The position numbers were made by a program, and so were the translations under genes. From contig KQ481993.1 in NCBI GenBank assembly GCA_001430745.1, forward strand, positions 69,693-88,587: 18,895 nucleotides of DNA, given 5' to 3'. Shown piece after piece: positions 1 to 10,019 of the stretch; within the stretch, counting starts at the first letter, position 1, and every line of letters begins with the position of its first letter. The notes under the pieces were generated by a model. The model searched no databases. It was not told the origin of the DNA and was given only the letters and a program-made list of their open reading frames with translations. This DNA comes from Auxenochlorella pyrenoidosa. Taxonomy: Eukaryota > Chlorophyta > Trebouxiophyceae > Chlorellales > Chlorellaceae.

Positions 1-3000
1 CGTATTGCAGGGCAGTGGCGACGGGGCTGGCACGCGCTGCAGCACGAGCAGACACCTGGCCTCGCAGCCAGGACGCGCCGGGGCGGGAGCCGGCTGACGC
101 TGGGACGTACGGCTCGCGCACGCCTGGGCACCGTAGCGCCACACCCACAGGGCAGCACGGCTCAAACAGAGCAGCGAGCGCGGCGCACCGCCAGAGGCGG
201 AGAGCAGGGCGGGCTCAACAGGGCGCTGGCTCAACAGGGCGCTGGCTCAACAGGGCGGCAAGACCTCACCAAAGTGCGCCGCCACCGCCTCAGCCACGGT
301 GTCTGCCCTCATGAAGAGGGTGTTCCACGCCGAACGGTTGCCCGCCCCTGCCTTGAGAGCTGCCTCCTTCTGCTCCTTGTACGAGCTGGTGCCCTTCTTG
401 CCGCCCTCGCCGCCCTCGCCCTCGCCGCCCTCGCCAGGCGCCGCCTCGGGCGGCGGCGGCGGGCGCTTGCCGGGCAGGATATGGATCAGCCTGCCCTGGA
501 AGATGCTGGCGTCCAGCTCTGCGGGGGATTGATTGAAAGAACAGAGCTGTGGGTTACGCGGCGCGGCACGCAGGGCGCGTGGCATGCAGGGGCGCGGGAG
601 CGGCCTCAACACCAGCCGCTCCCCGCCAGCCTCCCTGCAGGCAGCACGCGGGAGCAGGCACCCACTCTGCCGCGCAACCCAGCGCCCAGGCGACGTAGAG
701 CCAACGCCTCACCTGCATGCGCTCGCACTGCATCCTGCGGGTCAGCAAACTGCACCAGAGCGTAGCCCTTGCTCTTCTTGCTGGCCCTGCAGGCAGCAGG
801 GGGGCGGCAGGAGGGAGCATGTGGGCGGCAGGGCCGGCGTGGCTACGTCAGGCCACGCTTCACAGCAGCAGGCAGCGGCAGGCGGCTGCGCCAGGCCTTT
901 ACACAGGCACAGGCCAGACGACCGGCGCGCGACGTGCCGTGCTGCTTGTGGGCCCACAATCGCTGTCCAACCGGGTTCCTCCCGCCCCGCTGCCCGGCAT
1001 GCAGCCCGCAGCTGCCCGGCGTCGTGCCGTTAGGCAGGAAGCAGCGCCTGGTCAGCCTCTCAGCCCTGGACCCTCAGCAGGGTCACCCCACCTGTCCAGC
1101 ACGAGGTGCACCTCAGAGACATCTCCATATGCCTCAAATAGCTGCTGCAGGTCGGCCTCGGTGGCTGCATTTGCAGGGGAGCGGAACGAACGTGATCGGG
1201 GAGCCAGGCAGCAGGGGAGCGAGCTGGCAAGCAGGCGGGCGGACGGGCGGGCAGGCAGGCGCGTGAGTACAAAAGTGTGAGGGCAAGAGAGCCTTGCTCG
1301 CTGCCCAAGGCACCGGCACTGCCGAAGAGGCCTGACACCCAGGCCAGGCAGGGGGGCCCCCAGGCGGAGGCTGCACTAGGCACATTCTTGTGCAGCACTC
1401 CAATGCCCAGCACCTGTCTCTCTCACCTGTGTACGGCAGGTTGCGCACAAACAGGCGGCCGGTGTCGGCGATGCTGGCGTCGTCCCCGGCGTGCACCACC
1501 GCCGCCCCCGCCGCCGCGCCCGCCTGCTGCCGCCCGCCGTCGTCCTCGGCCTCCACACCCTCTGCGTCTGCATCCGAGCCCGCCTCTGCCATGTCTGCAT
1601 CCTCGCCCTCCCCCTCCTCCTCCCCCGCTGCGTCTGCCCCCTCAGAGTCGCTGCCGCCAGCCTTGCTGCCGCCCCCAAAGATGGCATCCAGCTCGTCGTC
1701 TGCCGCATCCGCTGCCCTGCGCCGCGCCTTGCGCTGCCGGGCCGCCGCCGCCGCCGCTGCCGGCTCTGCCTCCTCCTCCTCAAGCTCCGAGCCTGACGGC
1801 CCGGCGGCATCATCTGCCTGTTGGCCGCCCTCGCTGCCGCTGCCGCTGGCCAGCTCTGAGCCCTCCTCGTCGCCTTCTCCCTCGTCAGAGCCGCCTGCTG
1901 CTGTGCCTGCTGCGCCGCCTGCCGCAAACGCGTCGTCGTCGTCGTCAAACGACGCCCTCATGCGGCTTCGAAGGTAGTCCAGGTCTGTCACTGCCGCGTC
2001 GCGCACCACCCCATCCTCGGCCTGCCGCTGCTGCCCCTCCTCCTCCTCGTCGTCGTCCTCCTCATCTGCGTCGCTGCCGCCGCCGCCGCCTCTGCTGCTG
2101 CTGGGCGTGGCCGCGGCGCCAGCCGCAGCCGGGAGGTCTTCGTACTCTTCGTCCGACCCCCCCTCATCGTCCTCCTCCCCGCTGGCTGGCCGCCGCCCCG
2201 CCTGCTGCTGCTGCGCCTGCTGCGCCGCCGCGCTGCCGGGCGGCAGCAGGTCATCGTTGGTCCAGATGGCCTGCTTGGAGCGCGGCTGCATGATCTGCAT
2301 GAACTCGCGCAGCTTTGGGTCCGCTGCAGGGGGCCAAGGCAGGTGTGGGGAAGGCAGAAGCTTGGCCACAGGAGCAGACGTGCCGGGCGCCGGAACCGCA
2401 GGGCCGGCTGCCACAGAGGAGGGCGACAGCAGCAGGCAGGCCAAGCCGCGCGCACAGCGAGCGCGCCTGCACTCTGCGCAGGCCCGCACATACACGGGCC
2501 CCCGCTGCCGCTCCCACACCCAGCCGTGCTCACCTTCCTCGGGCAGAGCCTCCTTTTTCTTCCCCTTTTTGCCTTTCTTGCCGGCCTCGGCGCCGCCGCC
2601 CTCGCCGGCGCCCCCCAGGGGCAGGCTGTTGGCGCCCGTCTTCTCGGGGGCAGTCAGCCGCTTGTTGGCAGAGGTGCCGGCAGTGTACTTGGACCAGGCT
2701 CGTGGCGCCTCGCTGCCCCCAAACTTGTAGGCAAACTGCCGCGGCACAGAGGGCGGCAGAGCGAGCAGGGTGTTTGTGCAGGCGAGGCGGAGCAGACGGC
2801 CGTGGGAAGGCAGCAGTGCAACACCGCCATGATGCTGTATTCTCGCTCTGCTACACTCCTGGGCAGCAAGCGAGCGCTGTACACTGCTTAACCAGTGGCA
2901 GGCAGCCAGAAGTGTGGCAGAGGCGGTGCCCACCTCGACCACAAGGCGCATGGTGTCGAAGAAGCTCTTGTTGAAGTACTTGACCGCCGCCTCTGCCTCG

Positions 3001-3416
3001 GTGGGCGAACGGAAGCCCACAAAGCCAAAGCAGCGCGACTTGCCATCCCTGCGCGGGCAGGCCCCCAAAGCGGGGTGAAGCACGGCAACGGCAGCTGCAG
3101 CGCCGGCGCCGGCGCCCAGTCGTGCAGCCTGCCCAGGCAGCCCTGCGCCCTGCCGTCCAGCAGTATGCATGCCTTCCCACCTGGTGCGCATGATTTTGGC
3201 ATCCGTGACCTCTCCCCTGGCCGCAAAGTGCTCGCGCAGACGATGATCGTCGACATACTTTGGCAGGTTCTTCACGCAGATGCGTGAGGTTGGGGGTTGC
3301 TGCTCCTGCTGCTCTGGCTGCTCGGCACGCGCTTCTGCCTCTGCGGCAGGCAGCGCCGCCGGCTCCTCCGCCTGCATAGCGAGCGGCTGCGCCTGTGGCC
3401 TGCCGGGCATGTACAA
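1..3416 (-). CDS. MRD1: MRD1/RBM19-type multi-RRM pre-rRNA processing protein (N-terminal part; 3' end outside window)
   Basis: The family binds pre-rRNA in the nucleolus and is needed for small-subunit processome cleavages that release 18S rRNA. Exons on the minus strand are 3416-3181, 3048-2934, 2735-2534, 2323-1427, 1164-1092, 786-713 and 518-270; all junctions are GT-AG and in phase, giving about 615 residues before the left edge. RRM1 lies at about residues 44-120, with RNP2 RICVKNLP and RNP1 KSRCFGFV. It is followed by the family block APRAWSKY, a Lys-rich segment, the block LREFMQIMQPRSKQAIW, and an unusually long Asp/Glu/Ala/Ser-rich linker in exon 4. RRM2 starts RLFVRNLPYTATEADL, with RNP1 KGYALVQF spread over exons 4-7, then the conserved stretch AWNTLFMRADTVAEAVAAHFG. 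The final donor (GTGAGG at 269-264) shows that the gene continues leftwards; later RRMs are missing only because of the window edge. Start choice is uncertain: ATG at 3416, 3410 or 3377 are all in frame and precede RRM1. Confidence 0.92.
212..259. repeat. 16-bp tandem repeat, three units, in an MRD1 intron
   Basis: The unit GGCTCAACAGGGCGCT occurs at 212-227 and 228-243, with a third copy at 244-259 that ends differently. It lies in the intron following the last visible MRD1 exon, only a few bases downstream (on the minus strand) of the donor. No coding role is seen. Confidence 0.85.
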
Positions 3417-3947
3417 TCGGCTGAAACAATGCGTACGATCACAACAACAAGGGCTTTCGGCAATGCATGCAGAATGGCAGCCTGCTGGGCGTGCTCAGGG
3501 AGGCCGCCACTGCGGCTTTCTGGCATGTGGGTTGCACTTCAGTGCTCTCATACTGCAACCCACCTTGCGCAGCAACGCCTGGGCTCGTTACTCTTGCCTG
3601 CCTTCTTCTCCAGGTGGGTTTGTTCTTCCCTGAGCCCGCATGCGGCCTCTGCCTAGTCCTACCTACTGCTGTTGTCCTTTTAACGATTTCCAGTAACGCA
3701 GTCCGGCGTTGCAGAAGCCCGTGGGCTGGGACTGCAGCTGCCGCCACTGCCGCCTGCTGCGAGCAGGGCTGCTTCTCCCGACCACCGGAGTACTGATGCC
3801 TGCCAGCCCAACTGTGGTGACCTGCCTCTCTTGTTTGTGCAGACAATCCTACGGGCAGCAGCATACACACGGCGACCCTCACTTGACAGGCGGGACAGCA
3901 GCTCAGGCAGCGCATCGAGCAGCAGGGGCCAGCAGCCACCAGCAGCC
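3417..3947. promoter_or_regulatory. Divergent intergenic region between MRD1 and FCF1 (candidate bidirectional promoter and 5' leaders)
   Basis: The 531 bp between the two head-to-head start codons must hold both 5' leaders and both promoters. No long coding frame resembling a protein family is present. No clear TATA box, and no plant-type telo-box or site II element, was found by eye. A possible 5'-UTR splice acceptor (TGTTTGTGCAG, ending near 3841) precedes the FCF1 start. The promoter role is inferred from gene orientation only. Confidence 0.5.
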
Positions 3948-5991
3948 ATGGGCAAGGCCAAGAAGACACGCAAGTTTGCAGAGGTCAAGCGGATGCTGAA
4001 TCCGAAGGACATGAAGCCGTGAGTCGGGCGGGGCGCTGCGCTGCAGCCCAGCAGCCGCTGAGCTGGAGTTTTTTGCCGCTCCAGCCCCGCGCCAGGGAGG
4101 GACATGGTCGGGCTGGCGGCCTGCGTATAGTTTGCACCTTGCTTTCAAAATGCTGACTGCAGCTGGGCCGAGCATGAGGTGTTGTCGCGCTGCCGTGCCT
4201 TGCCCCTGCAGGGCCAAGCCACAGAAGAAGAAGGATGAAGAGGAAGTGCGGCATGTGTGAGTGTGGGTAGGCGAGAGGGCAGCGCAGGCGACAGCCCGGT
4301 GAGACAGGTCAGCGGATCGGCCGGCCAGCTGGGCATTTCGTGCAGGCCCCGCGAGGCCGATGGCTTTTCAAGTCCTCAGACCTTTGCGTGCCTCTCACTG
4401 CCTGCAGCGACAAGACGCCGGCGGCCCTCTTCTTCCGGTACAACACGCAGCTTGGGCCGCCCTACCAGGTGGGTGCTGTGGCCAGTGATGTCAGAGACAC
4501 ATGCATGCAGGTGTCGCAGACGACGCGGCTGCCAGCAATGTTCAGGTGGCACCCTGTGGCAGCGCCGAGGCGGCCGGTGGCGACTGCGCACGTCCAGTCT
4601 ATGGGCCCCTGGAGCTGCGCTCTGGCCCTGTTGCGCGGCAGCCCCGCCCTGCTGTTCCCAGCCGTCCCTTTCCTCCTGCCTGTGGCTGCCGTCGCACCCA
4701 GAACAGGCTGCAGGTCATCGTGCACACCAAATCTTCGCGCCACTGGCCTGCCAGCAACTGATCTCCCAGCTGCCTCCTACCCCATACCTGCCCATGGCTG
4801 CCTGCAGGTGATTGTGGACACTAACTTCATCAACTTCTCCATCCGCAACAAGATCGACCTGGTCAAGGTGAGTGAGGAGGGGCAGGGCAGCCGGGGGCGG
4901 CGCGGTCGGTCAAGGTCTGGGTGCAGGCCAGCTCTGCAGAGTTTGGTTGCATGGTGGCGGCACATGACTGCGCAGGGTGCAAGCGGGGGCAACACGGGGG
5001 CATGCGGGGGGCCATGCCTGATCGGCGTGCACTTTCCAATTTACCCCCGCCACCCTCCCGCCCCCCACCCCACCTCGCGCCGCCCCCTCCCACCCACCCA
5101 CCTCACCCCCCCAGGGCATGATGGACTGCCTGTATGCCGAGTGCACGCCCTGCATCACCGACTGCGTGATGGCGGAGCTGGAGAAGCTGGGGCAGAAGTA
5201 CCGCGTGGCGCTGAAGATCGCCAAGGTGGGCCCTGCTCGCACCCCCTGCCTGTCTGCGCGGCTGCCGGCCTGCCTGCCTACCATGGTGCTGAAGAGTGCC
5301 AAGGACTGCCCTGCTGTGGGTTCGCTGGCCCGCCGCCGCTTGCGCGCCATGGTGCCTCCCCCTCTTCTTCTGATGTGGGACAAATGGGCTGGGGGTGTTG
5401 AAGTCGAGCTTCTGGTGGCTATGAGGCGGGCTGGATGCGTTGCGATGCCTCTGCCGAGCGCCTGCACCAAGCAGTGGTGCCGCCAGCGCCAAACTCGGCT
5501 GGCTGCCCCCGCACCGACTGGGTCACGCGCCCTCGGTCCCTCGCCTGTGTAGGACCCCCGCATCGAACGGCTGCCCTGCACACACAAGGGCACTTACGCC
5601 GATGATTGCATCTGCGAGCGCGTGAAGCAGCACCGCTGCTACATCGTGGCCACGTGCGACCGCGACCTGCGGCGCCGCATCCGCAAGATTGCGGGCGTGC
5701 CGATCATGTTCATCCAGAGCCACCGGTGGGCCAGCGGGGCCGCGGCCCCTCCCGCGCCTCCCGGCGGGGCTGCGGCGCGCACAGGCACACCCACGATTGC
5801 CGGCCATGCTGACATGGGCGCTCGCGTCCGTCGCGTGCAGCTGGGCCTCTGCTCGACACATCAGCTTCTGGTGTTGCTTAGCCAGATCCTGGGGCTCAGT
5901 GTTTTCCCTGCCGCTTCCCTGCTCCCCTCCGTGCAGGTACTCGATCGAACGCCTGCCAGAGGCCACCATGGGCGGCGCGCCACGCACGTGA
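3948..5991 (+). CDS. FCF1: FCF1/UTP24 PIN-domain rRNA-processing endonuclease of the SSU processome
   Basis: FCF1/UTP24 is the nucleolar PIN-domain nuclease associated with cleavage at the 5' end of 18S rRNA and in ITS1. Exons are 3948-4018, 4212-4256, 4408-4468, 4808-4867, 5115-5225, 5553-5725 and 5937-5991; all introns are GT-AG and in phase, giving 191 residues (human FCF1 is about 198). The N-terminus [17 protein letters not shown] is the family signature. The PIN core shows [20 protein letters not shown] (Asp63), the helix [20 protein letters not shown] (acidic residues 100 and 102), [11 protein letters not shown] (Asp133/Asp134) and [17 protein letters not shown] (Asp152/Asp154), so the acidic metal-binding residues are intact. 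The C-terminus ends GGAPRT, close to the family's GAPRF. The gene is divergent from MRD1 and convergent with the BRCT/BAH gene. No anomaly was seen; no TGTAA was found in the short 3' region. Confidence 0.97.
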
Positions 5992-6349
5992 GGCTTCATG
6001 GCTAGCCTTCCGCTCATTGACGATACGCGGCAATCAGGCAGCTTAGCTCTTTACCTGACCTGGCTGGTCACCTTCTGGCCGCCTGCCTCCCACTTGACGC
6101 CTCATCAGTAGCATGCAGCCACACTGTAGCCTTCGTTCACCTGTACTCTCCCCCCTTTCAAGGCCCTGTATCACATCTGTCAGCCGCTCGCCCCATTCTG
6201 GGCTCCTGCTTGCTTCTACCTCCGCTCTGCCGTTGCGGCTGCTGCCATGTCAAAGGAATTACAACACAGCAGTGATGTTGACGAGCCGATGCCTGCCCCA
6301 CGGCATCGGCAATGCCAAGTCAGTTGAGATTGCATCGGTGAAAGGCAGC
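5992..6349. other. Convergent intergenic region with the 3' UTRs of FCF1 and the BRCT/BAH gene
   Basis: These 358 bp separate the FCF1 stop from the stop of the minus-strand gene. No gene is seen. The sequence is relatively less GC-rich than the exons and carries the probable minus-strand poly(A) signal described separately. Confidence 0.6.
6259..6263 (-). promoter_or_regulatory. TGTAA poly(A) signal of the BRCT/BAH gene
   Basis: The plus strand reads TTACA, which is TGTAA on the minus strand, 87 nt downstream of the proposed stop at 6350. TGTAA is the usual green-algal polyadenylation pentamer. Its position supports the proposed 3' end. Confidence 0.55.
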
Positions 6350-9254
6350 TCACACAGCCTGGAAGCCCGTGAGTGCCTGCCGCAGCGGCACCACCTGCCC
6401 CGCAGCCGTGTCGAGCCCCCGGCGGCACGTGAACGCGGCCGCCGTGCTGCCCCGCCCAGGCGCATGGCGCTGCCTCGCACGCGCTTGGCCGTCGACACGC
6501 CTGCGCCCGCTGCGCCCGTCAGCCCTGCCCAGCCACAGCGCATGCCCTGGGAAGCTCAGCTGGAAGTCGCCGCAGACGAGGTGCATGGGCGAGTGGTAGG
6601 AGCAGGCGCTGAGCAGCAGCTCGCCTGGCCGCAGGCCCCTGGCCTGCAAGCAGCCCAGAGGGCACGGGAGGTACGTGAGAACTGCTCGGCCGGACCAGCA
6701 GCTTGCTCAGCCGAATAAGCATGCCATGACGGACAGCCTGGCCTGGTTCCCAGGCATAATCAGGGACGCCCGCAGGCGCCTAGGAAGCAGGGCAGCAGCG
6801 CCCGCGCAGGCACGCACCGCTGCCGCCCAGCGCGGCCGCTGCAGCAGGTCTTCGCTGCTGAGCAGGTAGCGGTGCTCCATCCAGGCCTGCAGGGGGCACC
6901 ACAACTGAGGGCCCGTGAGCTCATCACAGATATCTCCTGCATGCCAGGCCCCTTGCATGCTCCACCCCGCCAAGCCCTCCCTGCCGGGCGTGCCTGTCGA
7001 CCACTGCATGCACGCAGCTGTGAACACTCAGGCGCCTGCCACAGGCCAGCAAAAATGGCCTGGGCCCATCCAGGAGGACGCACGGCAAGAGGCAGGCGCC
7101 AGCACAAGACAGAAAGAAAAAAGATTACAGCCTGAAGGCGTGGAGTCAGGAAGCCAGCGGCTCACCTCGTCGCCCAGCCGGTAGATGGACTGCACCAGCG
7201 CCAGCGCGTACTCTGGCTCCCCTGCCTCTCCCACGTCGTACAGCACACGCGCCCCGTGGGTGGCATCCCCTGCAGGGTGCAGCAAGAAATGGAGGCAAAC
7301 GGACTCCAGGGCTTCGCAGGCATGCAGTGGTCTCAGGTGGGCCCAGCTGGCATGCGGTACCTCGGCGGCAGCCCACGCTGACTTGGGTGCTCACGCAGCG
7401 GGTCTGAGTACCAGGGACGCAGGTGGGCACACATCTACCTGCAACAGAGGCCTATCAGCCTTTGCCCTGCACCCACCTGCCACAAAGGTGCAGGAGGGGC
7501 CCCCGGCAAGCAGCGCCTCTGCAGACTCGTAAAAAGTCGCATCCGGCGCCACCCCGCCGTCGCTGGCCTGACCGCCGCCATGCAGTTCCCAAATGCCCTC
7601 CAGAGTGCTGGCCGCCGGTGGCTGCCTGCTCAGGGGCCCCAGTCGGATGAGGGTAGTGGCGGGCAGGCAGCCCTTAACAGAAGAGCCATGCGACGGGCAC
7701 AAGCCATCATGCCCTGCGAGCACCCGGGGAGGACAGGGCAGGTGCCGACATGGGACGCACCAAGTCAGTGACAGGATCCTTCCAGGCACAGCCGCAAGCC
7801 TAATGTGCCGGGCTCCGAGCAAAGCTGTCGCCCCTGCTAACAATGACATGCCTTCCTGCCAGCGCCACCGCGGGCTTACTGCATGCATGGGCGAGAGATT
7901 CAAAGGCGGGTCCGTGACCTTGCGCCGCCTCACCATCCTCACTCAGCTGCACCTCACGCCCCCGCTCCAGGCTGCCCAGCGAGGTTGCTGCTGCAGCGCC
8001 ACCCCCGCTCAGGCGCCAGCTGTCACGGCGCTCAGCAGCGCCGGTACCATCCCGGGATCCCAGCAGGCCCCCAGGGCTGGCGCCCCCGCAGCAGCTGCTG
8101 CTGGCGCTGCTGCCTGAGGCCTGCCAACGGGGCAGGCAGCTGCCACGGGCCACAGTCACCTGTGGCATCCGGCTGAGGAAGCGGGCAATCATTGTGTCGC
8201 TGTCTGTCTGCGCATGCTGCGGATCTGGGCTGTCAGCAGCGCCAGCGGCAGGGGCAGGCTGTGGCGTGGCCTCTTCGGCATGCACATCCACATCTGCTGC
8301 TGCTGGGGGAGGCAGGCAGCCCTCGCCTGGCAGCAGCAGCAGGCTTGGCACTGGCAGCAGGTCAGCACTGGCACATGCTGCAGGGCTGGAGGGCGAGTGC
8401 GGCTGCGCATCCAGCACATCGGACGCCACATGTGCTTTCTGTACCATGGCAGGAGCCGATGAGCCTCTGCCGCCAGTGGCAGCAGCACGAGGGGTGCTGC
8501 CATCGCTTGGGAGAGCATCCAGGAAGGCATTGCCCCATGGGCTCCCCTCGGGAGGCTGCCCCTCTCCCCGCAGGCGCTCCACCTCCGGGCTGCCCAGGCT
8601 GCAAGCAGGCACCGGCGGTGCCTTCATGGCAGCTGTCTCTGGCTGTTGTGAGCCCGCCGGCAGCAGAGATGCAGGGGCAGCAGGCGCAGCGCTGACGCCG
8701 GCGCTCGTAGAGGCGGCGCTGCTGCGGCGGCTTTGACCGGGCAGCAGCCTGTAATTGATGGGGCACAGCAGGAAGCCGTGCAGCGCGCTGTCCTCCAGCC
8801 ATTCGGCAGAGACCACTGGAATGTTGTTGGCTGCCGCAGCAGCCAGCTTGGGCTGCTGCCAGTCGGGCGAGCCGTCCACCACGACTGCGGCTGTCCGCCC
8901 CACTGTCAGCCCACCAGCATAGGAGCCCCGCAGCCGCTCCACCAGCTTTTGAATCTCCTGACGCCGAGCCCGCGGCATGCCGCTGGCGGTGACCTCCATT
9001 CCCACTGTGGTTCCTCGCATCGGCAGCGGCAAGGATGCCAGTGGCGGTTGCCGCCAGCAGCGGCGGCGCCGCCTCACTGCTATCCGGGCGAGCTGCCCGC
9101 TTGACCGCCCCCAGTCACACAACTGGCCGGCTGACAAAGGTCGTGCAAGCCGCCTCGAGCCCGCTTCCAAGAGGGCGCCGGCGCGAGACCAGAGCCGACA
9201 GCTCGAGCTCAGCGAGCGGTGAAGCAACGCCTCGGCTTTAGATGGATGCAGCAA
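6350..9254 (-). CDS. BRCT-domain and BAH-like-domain protein (putative chromatin/DNA-damage adaptor)
   Basis: Exons on the minus strand are 9254-7934, 7713-7477, 7269-7166, 6886-6818 and 6643-6350, in phase, for about 674 residues. Residues about 79-173 resemble a BRCT domain: a GTTVGMEVTASG start, SYAGGLTVGRTAAVVV, then NIPVVSAEWLEDSALHGFLL with the hallmark Trp. A long Ser/Ala/Pro-rich linker follows. The last exons join into a BAH-like fold: ATFYESAEALL, then ARVLYDVG, EYALALVQSIYRLGDE joined to AWMEHRYLLSSEDLL, then GLRPGELLLSACSYHSPMHL and a late FTCRRGLD. These match the BAH pattern of a D-rich strand, a W..R.. segment and NELF-S-type residues. BRCT domains bind phosphopeptides or partner BRCTs, and BAH domains bind nucleosomes or histone tails. 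A nuclear chromatin role is inferred; no exact family is recognised. The start is uncertain: the next ATG, at 9020, begins exactly at the BRCT domain. Exon 1 could instead use a GTAAGC donor and end at 7880, also in phase. Confidence 0.72.
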
Positions 9255-10019
9255 AATATGCGAGAATCACGAATGCACAGGTCATAGCAAGGCTTCTTGG
9301 AGCTAGCCCCCGCCAGCGGCATGCTGCGCCGTTGTCACTGCGCTGTTTGCATGCCTCCCTCGCAGAACATACATGCCGTTCTTCAACCCTGCTGTTCTTC
9401 AACCAACATCTAGGCAAACACGCATATGCCACTGACGCATCGCCTCTCATTCCGATGGCGGCAGCGAGGCCGTGAAGAGGCACCGGGCATCTGCGTTTGC
9501 ACACGTGCGAAGGGCGCAACTTGTGATACATGCATTCGACACACCTTTTGTCATTTGGCTGCTAGTCCATGGCCACCTTGATCCACGCATGCCCAAAGCT
9601 TCCTCGCACCTCGCAGACTGACGGTGAGCATCTCGCGCGTGCACGCAGAACGCCAACTCAGCATCGGTTCAGAGGTAGCTTGGGGGGCCGGATTCTCGCA
9701 GGAAGTGCGCGACTTTCTCAAGCCGCTTGCACAGCTTGCACTGGTCCGTGTGCCCGTTTCCCGGCTGCTTGACAGGCGAAGTCTGTCCGCACGCGGCAGA
9801 GCAGAGGGCCGCGCCCCACAGCTGCAATAGGTAAGTCGGACATGCAGTATATACGCGGATCGCAGTGCAGGCAGGTCTCTGCGCGCTTGGAGGTGCAAAC
9901 TGCTGCCGCCGCCCGCGGCGCGGCGTGCCTGTCGCCACTGCAGCGCAGACCTCGCTTCAAGGCTCGATGCATGATCTTGTTCATCGATCATCACAATTGT
10001 GCAGAGGGGAGCTGCCAGC
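9255..10019. promoter_or_regulatory. Divergent intergenic region between the BRCT/BAH gene and the hydrolase gene
   Basis: These 765 bp hold the upstream regions of two head-to-head genes. Several open frames cross it, but none resembles a protein family or shows convincing splice structure. The base composition is less extreme than in the exons. Apart from the TATA-like site listed separately, no defined motif was recognised. Confidence 0.5.
9848..9853 (+). promoter_or_regulatory. TATA-like element upstream of the hydrolase gene
   Basis: The sequence TATATA stands in an otherwise GC-rich region about 170 bp upstream of the proposed start at 10020. That distance suits a core promoter with a leader of about 140 nt. 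It is palindromic, so it does not fix orientation. Confidence 0.4.

Noticed and set aside
1277..2293. A plus-strand open frame of 338 codons, Pro/Arg-rich
   Set aside because: It is the antisense of MRD1 exon 4, whose acidic codon runs read as Pro/Arg repeats on the other strand. No domain or splice support.
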